Notes under the pieces: model-generated | Database searches by the model: none | What the model was told of the DNA's origin: nothing | Seen by the model: the letters and a program-made list of their open reading frames with translations, nothing else | Position numbers and translations under genes: made by a program | Source of the DNA: Gammaproteobacteria bacterium | GTDB lineage: Bacteria > Pseudomonadota > Gammaproteobacteria > Steroidobacterales > Steroidobacteraceae | NCBI GenBank assembly: GCA_016707425.1 | Contig: JADJHU010000015.1 | Span: 496,001 to 560,000 of the forward strand | DNA: 64,000 nt | Direction: 5' to 3' | Shown here: in pieces, positions 44,900-52,630 of the stretch | Position numbering within the stretch: the stretch's first letter is position 1 | Layout: every line of letters begins with the position of its first letter

Positions 44900-46798
44900 T
44901 CAGGGTGCCGGGAGGAGGAAGAATTCCCCCGCTTCGTGGCCGGCGAAGCGGATCGGGGCGTATTCGGGCACCTGATCGAAGCGCAGGTTGGCCGCCGCAT
45001 AGGCCACGCGCGCGGCTACCTCGCGATGCAGCTTCTGCCCGTCGAGCGGCTCGTCGTTGGCGGCGAGTACTTCCAGCAGGGCCTTGGCGAAGACCGAATG
45101 GCGTCCACCACCCGCGTCCATCACGGGGGCGAGTCCCCCCGAGGTGAGCACGGTGCGCGAACGCTTCCCTGCCATGGTACGCAACCAGTGCAGGCGCTCG
45201 TCTGCGGTCATGCCCGTGCCGAGCCTGCCCATGGACGAGCGCGTCAGGGCCCCGGAGTAGCAGGAATCGACGACCAGCAGGATCTGCTTTGCCCGCATGA
45301 TGTTGAGGATGTCGGTGATCGCGGTGGTCGGAATCCAGTTGGCAGTACTGTCGCGCTCGGCGTCGACCGGCAACCAGTGGCCGCGCTGATTCACTTCGTC
45401 GAGCTCGCCGTGCCCGGCGAAGTAGAGCAACAGGTTGTCATGCGGCGTGAGCGCCTCGCGCAGCCGGTTGAGCGCAGAGAGAATGTCGTAGCGCGTCGCA
45501 TTCAGGAGCACCGTGGTTCGAAAGCCGTAGCGTTGCCGGAGCACCGCCGACAGCTCCGTCGCATCGCTCACCGGTGAGGTGAGGTCCGGCAGGGTCTGGT
45601 AGTCGTTGTTGCCGATGATCAGGGCGTGATAGCTGCCGAAATCGATGCCCGCGGTGAGTGCGCGGTCGCCGGTACGCGCGATGGGTGGCGCGGCAGGCGT
45701 CGCCTGCGGCGTCACGGTGCCGCGCAGCGTGAAGCGCAACTCGTCCCGCTTTCCCTGGCGATCCACGGCGATCACCGTCACCGGGGAATCGCCGGCGGCC
45801 ACGGGCAACCGCAGCGCGAAGATGCCGAGTTCGTTCGGCTCGACCGAGACGTCATTGACCGTGACGGCAACGACGCCAGCCGGCGCGGATACCCGTCCGA
45901 CGAGCTGACGTTCGGTCGTCTGCGCGAGGGCCACGGGGACGATGTCCCGCGTGCGCAGCAGCTGCGGCTCGACGAGGGTGAGCTTCGGGCCGGCGAGCAG
46001 CCGCTCCTGCAGCGGCTGCTCGAGGCGCGCCAGTTCCGCGTCGCGGCGTGCGGCGAGGGCCTGCGCGCTCTCGAGCTCGCGGCTCAGGCGCTCGATTTCC
46101 TGGCGCTGCGCGCCGAGATCCCTGTCGCGCAGCTCGAGCTGCTGCGCGGCCTCGAGTTGGGCGCGCGCACGCTCCTCGACGGACGCGGAGGATGCAGTCG
46201 CCGGCGGCGGCGATGGGCCGTCGAGCTCGACGGCCGCATCGAGTCCCGCCGCGCGCCGGTACCACTGCAGCGCCGCACGTGCGTCGACGGGCACTCCGAG
46301 GCCTTCCTCGTAGAGATGTCCAAGATTGATCCGGGCGCGCACGCCGCCCGCGTCGGCGGCGAGCCGGTACCAGCGCGCGGCCGCCGCGTAGTCCGCCGCC
46401 GTGCCGAGGCCGCGCTCGTAGATCTCGCCGACGATCGTGCGTGCTTCGAGGTCGCCACGCTCGGCGGCCGGCAGCCATGCGGCGAGGGCGCTGCGCAAGT
46501 CCGCACGATCGTATGCGACGTACTCGCCGCCGCGTATCTGGCAGTCGCGGGCGGGCAGGCGCGCTGGCCGGCGCGCGCTCACGTAGGTGGTCCTCTCGCC
46601 GAGGCGGCGGATCTGTCCTGGAAGCAGGCAGTCGACCACCAGCAACTCATCGGCGCGCGCGGCTTCCCTCACGGCGTCGGTCTCGCCGGAACCGGCCTCA
46701 CCGGCCGGGAACGCGAGAAGGCACAGCAGCAGGACCCCGGCCGCGGCTGCACTCGTCAGGGGTGCGCGCCCGCACATTCCAAGAGCGGGTTGCTTCAT
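44900..46798 (-). CDS. Exported caspase-like (C14) peptidase with Sel1 repeats and coiled coil
   Basis: A 632-residue protein. A signal peptide (AAAAGVLLLCLLAFPAGEAG) is followed by two Sel1/TPR-like repeats (about residues 115-190: ARTIVGEIYERGLG, ARINLGHLYEEGLG), then a Glu/Arg-rich coiled coil (about 210-270) and a beta domain. The C14 catalytic domain follows, with His463 in YFAGHGELDE and Cys513 in VVDSCYSGAL, fifty residues apart. The next proteolytic landmark, TSGG, is also present. It resembles bacterial metacaspase-like proteases. The divergent gene at 46936 encodes a DUF4384-like partner. An exported location is inferred from the signal peptide. Confidence 0.88.
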   Translation of the reverse strand: MKQPALGMCGRAPLTSAAAAGVLLLCLLAFPAGEAGSGETDAVREAARADELLVVDCLLPGQIRRLGERTTYVSARRPARLPARDCQIRGGEYVAYDRADLRSALAAWLPAAERGDLEARTIVGEIYERGLGTAADYAAAARWYRLAADAGGVRARINLGHLYEEGLGVPVDARAALQWYRRAAGLDAAVELDGPSPPPATASSASVEERARAQLEAAQQLELRDRDLGAQRQEIERLSRELESAQALAARRDAELARLEQPLQERLLAGPKLTLVEPQLLRTRDIVPVALAQTTERQLVGRVSAPAGVVAVTVNDVSVEPNELGIFALRLPVAAGDSPVTVIAVDRQGKRDELRFTLRGTVTPQATPAAPPIARTGDRALTAGIDFGSYHALIIGNNDYQTLPDLTSPVSDATELSAVLRQRYGFRTTVLLNATRYDILSALNRLREALTPHDNLLLYFAGHGELDEVNQRGHWLPVDAERDSTANWIPTTAITDILNIMRAKQILLVVDSCYSGALTRSSMGRLGTGMTADERLHWLRTMAGKRSRTVLTSGGLAPVMDAGGGRHSVFAKALLEVLAANDEPLDGQKLHREVAARVAYAAANLRFDQVPEYAPIRFAGHEAGEFFLLPAP

Positions 46799-46935
46799 CC
46801 ACTCGTATACGAATCAGACGCGGCGAGTGGCGTACCGACCCGGGGAAATTCATGGCCTCAAGCCACTCCGCCGGCCAGGTTCGTTCTGTCGATACAGGCA
46901 GCCCGCGACGGGCGGATCCCGCACAGGTCGAAACG

Positions 46936-47970
46936 ATGAAGATCGGTCCCGCATTCGTGCTCTGTGGAGTCGCGGCTGTGGCCGCTGCTCAGGATCCCGG
47001 GCCGCAGTCGCTGCAGCCTCCCCTGCCGCCCGAGGCGATCACACCGGAGGGGCAGACATTGCCTCCAGTCTCCGCCGCTTCCGAATCGCCCGCCTCGACC
47101 GTGCGCAACCTCTTTGCCGGTACGCTCGCTGCGGTGATGCAGGCGGCCGGTATGAGCGTGGCCGTCGGCCTCACGCAGGCCGTCACCGGTGGGCTCACGA
47201 ACTGGTTCAGCCGCAGAACCGGGGCGCCCGCAATGGCGCCTCCGCTGCCGGCGGTGGCAGCCCCGCCACTCGTCGCGCCACAGCCCGTGCTTCCCGAGAC
47301 GCAACCCGTGTCGACACAATATTTCGACCCGCGGACCGGAGGTGCGACAGCGGCGGATCCTGCGGTCGCGGCGGCAGCGCAGAACCCTGCCGCGGCTGGC
47401 GACACGATGTTCGCCGGCCTGGCCTTCGAGGTACATCTTCAGGACGCCTCCGGCGCCACCTTTCCGGTGGATCCGGCCACACACGAATTCCACACTGGCG
47501 ACAGGTTCGTCGTCTTCTACCGGACAACGCTCCCCGGACGCATGGGCGTATTCAACATCAATCCGGCGGGCGTGCAGAGCCGCATCGATGCCGTGGAGAT
47601 CGCGGCTGGCCAGCTCGCGAAGCTCGGGCCATATGAGTTCACCGCTCTCAAGGGCGACGAGACGCTGCGTCTCGTGCTCACGCCATGCACGACCCCAACT
47701 CTGGTCGGAGTGACGCGCGACATCGTCAACGCCGGCACCGGCGCAGGTTTCTCAGGGGCGAACGCACCCGCGCAGGCTGCGCTCGCGTCCTGCACCAGCG
47801 CCGGCATGGCGGTGCGGGGTGTCGGTGCGAGCGCCATGCGCACGCGCGACATCCGCAAGGTCGCCGTCGAGGGCACGACCGGATTTGCACTCGATGCCGT
47901 GTCCTCCGCAGAGCTCGCCAGCGGAAGCGTTGCGCCGCGCGAGGTGACCATCGTCCTGCGGCATCGCTGA
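46936..47970 (+). CDS. Secreted DUF4384-like protein divergent from caspase gene
   Basis: A 344-residue protein. ATG 46936 gives a short signal peptide (IGPAFVLCGVAAVAAAQ); an in-frame ATG at 46852 with a better purine stretch would add 28 non-signal residues. A Pro/Ala-rich segment and a hydrophobic stretch (AAGMSVAVGLTQAVTGGL) precede a domain at about residues 155-245 with FHTGDRFVVFYRTTLPGRMGVFNIN, similar to DUF4384, a domain often tied to bacterial caspases. It shares a 137-base divergent start region with the caspase gene. Function is unknown. Confidence 0.72.
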   Translation: MKIGPAFVLCGVAAVAAAQDPGPQSLQPPLPPEAITPEGQTLPPVSAASESPASTVRNLFAGTLAAVMQAAGMSVAVGLTQAVTGGLTNWFSRRTGAPAMAPPLPAVAAPPLVAPQPVLPETQPVSTQYFDPRTGGATAADPAVAAAAQNPAAAGDTMFAGLAFEVHLQDASGATFPVDPATHEFHTGDRFVVFYRTTLPGRMGVFNINPAGVQSRIDAVEIAAGQLAKLGPYEFTALKGDETLRLVLTPCTTPTLVGVTRDIVNAGTGAGFSGANAPAQAALASCTSAGMAVRGVGASAMRTRDIRKVAVEGTTGFALDAVSSAELASGSVAPREVTIVLRHR

Positions 47971-48053
47971 GAGAAGAAGGAGACATCCGCGCCGCCGGAC
48001 TTCGCGTCGCGATCTCGGCGGCGTGGACGCATGCATCGTGGGGCTCGAGCGCG

Positions 48054-48539
48054 CTACTGCGGACAGTCCACCGTGAAGGTGGTCGATACGCGCTCCGATC
48101 CATAGCGGGCCGCGATCGCGATCGTCTTCTGTACCATCGTCGGAGGAGTCCCGACGCGGGGCTGGAGGCTCCCGGCATGGATGCGGAAGTTCTCCTGATT
48201 CTCACTCGGTTCCACAGTAACGAGCCTCTGGACGAATACGCACTCGACGCGCAGCGAGTTGCCGGGAACGGGCTGCCCGCCGACGAGCTCCAGATCGACC
48301 GCCATCGTGCTGATCGCCGGCCGCAGCAGCTTGACCGTCGCATAGTAGGTTTTCTCGTGGTTCTCGGTGCGCATCGTCGGGTCCACCGTGAGTGTGTCGA
48401 GCCAGCGCATGGTGAGCTTTGGTGGGATCTTCGGCAGCGCTGCAGGCTTCGGCAGTGGCGTCTGCGCCAGGACTCCCTGCGGATTGGTTGCACTGAGCAG
48501 CGCGACGACCACGAACTGCAGGGAAGTGAGTCTTTTCAT
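48054..48539 (-). CDS. Small secreted Ig-like protein (paralogue 1)
   Basis: A 161-residue exported protein. The signal peptide (LTSLQFVVVALLSATNPQGVLAQ) is followed by KLTMRWLDTLTVDPT and a single beta-rich module ending VSTTFTVDCP. It shares the KLTMRWLDTLTV block and the overall strand pattern with the protein at 49800-50282. The fold looks like a bacterial Ig-like module, with one likely disulfide. The ATG at 48539 has AAGGAG upstream. An 18-base element shared with its paralogue lies at 48578-48595. Confidence 0.7.
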   Translation of the reverse strand: MKRLTSLQFVVVALLSATNPQGVLAQTPLPKPAALPKIPPKLTMRWLDTLTVDPTMRTENHEKTYYATVKLLRPAISTMAVDLELVGGQPVPGNSLRVECVFVQRLVTVEPSENQENFRIHAGSLQPRVGTPPTMVQKTIAIAARYGSERVSTTFTVDCPQ

Positions 48540-48577
48540 GGTGGTCTCCTTGGACTGAAGCATTGCGGACAGCAGTT

Positions 48578-48595
48578 CGTTCACGCGAACGAACG
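48578..48595 (-). promoter_or_regulatory. Candidate operator shared with the 50282 gene (copy 1)
   Basis: The + strand reads CGTTCACGCGAACGAACG and matches copy 2 at 50354-50371 at 14 of 18 positions. It contains an inverted repeat CGTTC-N4-GAACG and lies 39-56 bases before the start of paralogue 1. It is a prediction from two copies only. Confidence 0.35.
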
Positions 48596-48611
48596 AGTAG
48601 GATCCGGCGCG

Positions 48612-49733
48612 TCAGAGCGCTGTCGTGACCGTTGCAGCCTGATTGGCACCGGCTGTCGTGAGACGGCTGACGTCGATCATGCTGCCCTTGCCTACGAGGC
48701 TGTAGATCGGCCGGGTGTAGAGAGCCGCGTCCTCGTACGATCGCCGGGAGGATTCACTCATGCCCCTGATGCCGAGCCAGTAACCCAAGAAGTGGAAGTA
48801 CTGGTGCGGCATGTTGTTGTTGTACTGCTGTTGCGTGCCATTGACGACGACCGCGCCGAGCGCGGTCCAGTCGTCCTTGAGTGTTCCGCCCACGCAGTTC
48901 ATCTGGTAGACCGCGCGCAGATTGAGGCTCTTGCCGGAGGCACGGTACGCCTGCAAGGGCACGAAGAACGAGGCCTGTGTGAACCAGTTGCCGTTGTAGC
49001 CGAGGAAACCCTCGTTCCAGCCGTGCGTAAGCACGTGAACGTCGATGATGTGGCCGGGAGCGAGCCGTTTGATCAGATTGACGACGCGGTCGGGAACGGC
49101 GTCGGCATCCTCCATCACGGCGACTGTATCGTAGTGCGACTGAGTGTTGAGAAGCGAGCTGCCAGACTTTACCGCGTCCTCTATCGCCTGATCGGACATG
49201 TCGTTCAGCCAGCTGTAGGGGTTGAAGGTCTGCTGACGCCAGTTCGCGGGGTTCAGGCAGGCAAGATTGCCGCCGAGCTGGCCCGCGACCCGCGCGACGA
49301 GGTCAACCACTGTCTCTCCGGCACGAAGCTGGAACTCCCAGTCGCCGCAGGTCACCGTGGAGATGTTCACGTTCAGCGCCTGCCGCAAGGCCGGGTCGAC
49401 GTTGTTCATGACGCCGCCGTTCTCGAGGATGACGACGAGCGCGCGTCTCGCAGGAGGACCCGAAGGCAGCCGTCCCGCGAGCGCGCTGGTGTCGAGTCTG
49501 ATGCTTCCGCTCAGAACGCCGCTGAGCGCGGCCTTGGAAAGAACACGATTGGTGATCGCGGTCGCCGTATGCTGCAGCGAGGCAGGTTTGCGCACGATCC
49601 GGACCGGCACCTGCGTGAGTGTCGTCGCCGGCGCTCTCGTGGAGAGCGTCGGCTGCGGGATCTGTGCCGGCACGACGCCGGCGAGTGCGGTGGCGAGCAC
49701 CAGAGTCAGGGCATGGAGCATTCTGCGGTGCAT
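48612..49733 (-). CDS. Secreted protein with clan-CD-like His/Cys dyad (possible new cysteine peptidase)
   Basis: A 373-residue protein. ATG 49733 gives a signal peptide (LHALTLVLATALAGVVPAQ). No known family was recognised overall, but two blocks follow the clan-CD pattern. One is a hydrophobic strand ending in His-Gly (HIIDVHVLTHGWNEG, His about 237). The other is a hydrophobic strand ending in Asn-Cys (LRAVYQMNCVGG, Cys about 280), 43 residues later. Caspases, legumains, gingipains and clostripain all share this arrangement. It sits between the two Ig-like paralogues on the same strand and is 1.8 kb from the divergently placed caspase-DUF4384 pair. The peptidase assignment is a hypothesis. 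Confidence 0.65.
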   Translation of the reverse strand: MHRRMLHALTLVLATALAGVVPAQIPQPTLSTRAPATTLTQVPVRIVRKPASLQHTATAITNRVLSKAALSGVLSGSIRLDTSALAGRLPSGPPARRALVVILENGGVMNNVDPALRQALNVNISTVTCGDWEFQLRAGETVVDLVARVAGQLGGNLACLNPANWRQQTFNPYSWLNDMSDQAIEDAVKSGSSLLNTQSHYDTVAVMEDADAVPDRVVNLIKRLAPGHIIDVHVLTHGWNEGFLGYNGNWFTQASFFVPLQAYRASGKSLNLRAVYQMNCVGGTLKDDWTALGAVVVNGTQQQYNNNMPHQYFHFLGYWLGIRGMSESSRRSYEDAALYTRPIYSLVGKGSMIDVSRLTTAGANQAATVTTAL

Positions 49734-49799
49734 GACGGGTTTCTTCTGTGGCTGAGTGACCTGCATCCGGGTGGCGCAAGCCTGCGCGACGGCGCATTG

Positions 49800-50282
49800 C
49801 TATCCCCACAGTCCCGTGCAGAGCCTGGTTACCGTGAACGTGGTTGAAATGCGGTCGGATCCACTGCCGTAGCTGGCGGTGATCGTGAAGGTCTTCGACG
49901 ATCCGTACTGCGTCGACGGCCTTCGGGCGGCAGGCGCCAAGGTGTTGATTGTGAAGTTGCCACGGTAAGCGTTGGGCTCCACGTAGATCTGCGTTGGCAT
50001 GGCCACACAGTCCCCGTAGAGAGTCTCTCCCTCGCTCACCGTTGAGTCGGAAAGAGCCAACGTGATCAGCATTCTGCTGGCCGCTGGTCGCATCAGTTTC
50101 ACGGTTGCGGTGATGTTTGTGCCGGCCGCTGCGGGGGTCGGACTCACCGTCAGGGTGTCGAGCCAGCGCATCGTGAGCTTCGGTTTCACTGGCGGGAGAG
50201 GAGTCTGCGCCTCGATCACCGCTGGCATGCTCGCGCCGAGCACTGCGATGACGACGGGCAGCAAGCGGATGAATGTCGTCAT
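49800..50282 (-). CDS. Small secreted Ig-like protein (paralogue 2)
   Basis: A 160-residue exported protein, signal peptide RLLPVVIAVLGASMPAVIEAQ. It shares KLTMRWLDTLTV with paralogue 1, then shows a repeat-like beta module (NITATVKLMRPAASRML, GNFTINTLAPAA, ISTTFTV) typical of Ig-like adhesion domains. The ATG at 50282 has a strong AGGAGAT ribosome-binding site. It precedes the clan-CD-like gene by 66 bases and may be its first operon gene. Confidence 0.7.
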   Translation of the reverse strand: MTTFIRLLPVVIAVLGASMPAVIEAQTPLPPVKPKLTMRWLDTLTVSPTPAAAGTNITATVKLMRPAASRMLITLALSDSTVSEGETLYGDCVAMPTQIYVEPNAYRGNFTINTLAPAARRPSTQYGSSKTFTITASYGSGSDRISTTFTVTRLCTGLWG

Positions 50283-50596
50283 GAGGATCTCCTTCTGCAG
50301 CGACGGTGGCCCGGAATGCCACGGGCGCAACCGGCTCATGGAAACGTGCGAGACGGTCATGTAAACGAACGGGCGGGTCAGACTGGTCTGAGCGTTCGCA
50401 TCGGACTTCCCGCACGCTATGCGGTGCTTTGCCGCGACTGCACGCTGACGGTGAGCAGCGACAGCAGCAGGAGCGCAGCTGCCTGCGCTCCCTGCAAACC
50501 ACTTCTGTCGTCTCGCTCGTTTCCAGCTGCTGTCCGCACCCCGTTCGTCGCGTGGCCGGGGATGGCGGTTCGAACAGTTACGAAGGAGTCAGGGAA
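50283..50596. other. Divergent intergenic region with candidate regulatory element
   Basis: This 314-base gap separates the minus-strand Ig-like gene from the plus-strand secreted operon. Translated frames here are antisense shadow. It contains the second copy of the 18-base element at 50354-50371 and an AAGGAG ribosome-binding region near 50583 for the plus-strand gene. I see no RNA gene or clear intrinsic terminator. Confidence 0.45.
50354..50371 (-). promoter_or_regulatory. Candidate operator shared with the 48539 gene (copy 2)
   Basis: The + strand reads CGGTCATGTAAACGAACG, sharing 14 of 18 bases with copy 1 at 48578-48595. It lies 72-89 bases before the start of paralogue 2 in the same orientation relative to the gene. 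Coordinated control of the two Ig-like genes is inferred; the binding protein is unknown. Confidence 0.35.
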
Positions 50597-51388
50597 ATGC
50601 GTCGAATTCGTGCCGGGCTGTGGCTCGGGGCCCTGTACAGCGGCCTCGCCATCGTCACGATGCCTGCCCAGGCCGTTACCATCGTTGCAGGGTCCGGAGC
50701 CAACCCTCCGGCCACAGCTACGGGAATTTACGAGATCGCGAGGCTCGAGGGCCAAAAGGTGCAGAAGGCGCTGGCGCTCGTCCATCGCGGGACGCTCCAG
50801 GAGGTGCATAGCCGCGGCACCATCGGTTACCAGCGCCGCGAGGCGGGGAGCACGGCCATCAAGATTTCGACGGCGGCCTACGAGAAGCTCCTGACGCTGG
50901 CGGGCGGTCCCAACAGGGATGTGAACACCATGCCGCTTGTGACCCGCTGCGAGTTCTATGGACTCGCGGGGATCCCGACTGCCGGAATGACGTGCCCGGT
51001 GAGCCGTCCGCCGCCTGCAAAAGTCACGCCCACTGGCGGCTCGTGTCCCTCCGGGTATCAGAAGAGGCTGGAAAAGATCGATGGCAAGGCGCAGTGGATC
51101 TGTGTGCCGGTCGTACAGGCACCTGCGTCTCGGACAGTCGACGAACTGCTCGTGCAGGCAAGGCCTGCACGAGCGCCCAGGCTGCGCACCATAGCTGCCT
51201 GGATCGAGCGCCTCCTGCCCATTGCAACCGCCGAGGCACGGATCCTGATGCTGCAGTTCAAGTCGGACATGTTCTTTCGGCCCATCTCTTTCGGTCTGTT
51301 CAGCCCGGAGGCGAGCGGCACCGAGTACGGCGGCTGGAGCTTCCAGGGCTTTGGCTTCGACATCAGGTGGCTGAACGACGGGCCATGA
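50597..51388 (+). CDS. Secreted protein of unknown function in an autotransporter operon
   Basis: A 263-residue exported protein; ATG 50597 gives a signal peptide (GLWLGALYSGLAIVTMPAQA) and has AAGGAG upstream. A helical segment (YEIARLEGQKVQKALALVHRG) is followed by a cysteine-containing part (CEFYGLAG, CPVSRPPP, CPSGYQKRL...WICVPV) and an aromatic C-terminal tail (SFGLFSPEASGTEYGGW). No known domain was recognised. Its stop overlaps the autotransporter start by four bases, so it might be a partner or exported cargo of that barrel. Confidence 0.62.
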   Translation: MRRIRAGLWLGALYSGLAIVTMPAQAVTIVAGSGANPPATATGIYEIARLEGQKVQKALALVHRGTLQEVHSRGTIGYQRREAGSTAIKISTAAYEKLLTLAGGPNRDVNTMPLVTRCEFYGLAGIPTAGMTCPVSRPPPAKVTPTGGSCPSGYQKRLEKIDGKAQWICVPVVQAPASRTVDELLVQARPARAPRLRTIAAWIERLLPIATAEARILMLQFKSDMFFRPISFGLFSPEASGTEYGGWSFQGFGFDIRWLNDGP

Positions 51389-52629
51389 ACATGCCTCGGA
51401 GCATCTGCTTCTTCTGGGGAGGATTCCTGTTCACTGCAATGGCAGTGCCGGCACTCGCGGCCAACCCTGCGCTCCAGAGCTACTTTGCGCTGGCCTGCCA
51501 GACTGCGACTGGCGCCCTGGCGGTCCGCTGCAGCGAAACGCCGGGCGGACTCGGTGGTCTGTCGGGCGACAGCCAGTCGTCGCTCAATCCCAGCCAGAAC
51601 ATGAGCCATACGAAGTCATCGGCAGCGGTCGCCGAAGTGCGCAGTACGGAGACGCGGGCGCGCGCGGCGAATGTCCGCGAGGGAGGAGGGTCCCTGGCGC
51701 AGGCCTCGCAGTCGGTCCGCTTCGGCCCGTTCAACCTGCTCGTGCATGGACGCGGGACCTGGTTTGAGCGCGACCGCAACCCTGACGTGCACCGCGAGCG
51801 CAGCCTCGAAGGCGACGGCTGGGCGGTCGAAATCGGGCTCGACCGGCAGGTATCCGAGCGGTTCCGCCTCGGCGGCCTGGCCGCCTTCGAGTCCGTGCGC
51901 TACGACTTCGCGGCAGACCGCAGTGGCGGCAGCCTGGTGCCCGCGCCCCATGCCGGTTCGGCGGAAACCGAGTCGAAATCCCTCACCCTGTTCGGCGTGT
52001 GGAATACGAGCGAGCGCAGCTACGTCGACGCCGCACTGGGCTATGGCTGGCAGGAGCACGATTTTCGTCGCAATCCGGTCTTCCAGGGCTCTGGTGGGGG
52101 AGCGCAGGTGACCGGCCGGGTCGTTGGCGACACCCGCAGCAAGGTCGTCTGGGTGGCTGCGAACGGCGGCCTGGACTTCGCCGCGGGTGCCGCGACCTTT
52201 GGACCTTTTGCCGGACTCACCTACACGCGCTCCGAGATCGATCCCTACACGGAGCAGGACCGCAACGGCTCGGGTCTCGCGATGTCGTTTGCGGAATGCA
52301 TCCGCAACTCCCTCGTGGGCCATGCGGGTCTGCGTGCCGACCGGGCATTCAGTACGACGCGCGCCGTGCTCGTGCCGCAGTTGCGCCTCGAGTACCGCCA
52401 TGAGTTCCGCACTCGGCCGCTCTCGCTGGACAGCCACTATGTCCTCGACACCGGAGCCTCGCACGTGACGGTGGTCGGGGATCGACCGAAAGCCGGGCGT
52501 ATCAGTATCGGTGCGGGGCTGACAGCGATCCTGCCTCAGGGCTGGGTTACCTTCCTGGAGGTCGAGACACTGGCCAGCAGCGATATAGATCGGCAGCGTA
52601 TCGCGCTCGGCCTGCGGATCGAGCTCTGA
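51385..52629 (+). CDS. Autotransporter beta-barrel domain protein
   Basis: A 414-residue outer-membrane protein. A signal peptide (FWGGFLFTAMAVPALAA) and a short passenger-like segment of about 100 residues rich in Ser/Gln/Ala precede a C-terminal beta-barrel. The barrel (about residues 115-414) has alternating hydrophobic strands such as VDAALGYGWQEHDFRRN, AATFGPFAGLTYTRSEIDPY and VLVPQLRLEYRHEF. This matches the type V autotransporter translocator domain. The passenger is unusually short, which suits a companion exported by the upstream gene. It ends one base before the downstream cysteine-rich gene. Confidence 0.8.
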   Translation: MNMPRSICFFWGGFLFTAMAVPALAANPALQSYFALACQTATGALAVRCSETPGGLGGLSGDSQSSLNPSQNMSHTKSSAAVAEVRSTETRARAANVREGGGSLAQASQSVRFGPFNLLVHGRGTWFERDRNPDVHRERSLEGDGWAVEIGLDRQVSERFRLGGLAAFESVRYDFAADRSGGSLVPAPHAGSAETESKSLTLFGVWNTSERSYVDAALGYGWQEHDFRRNPVFQGSGGGAQVTGRVVGDTRSKVVWVAANGGLDFAAGAATFGPFAGLTYTRSEIDPYTEQDRNGSGLAMSFAECIRNSLVGHAGLRADRAFSTTRAVLVPQLRLEYRHEFRTRPLSLDSHYVLDTGASHVTVVGDRPKAGRISIGAGLTAILPQGWVTFLEVETLASSDIDRQRIALGLRIEL

Positions 52630-52630
52630 G

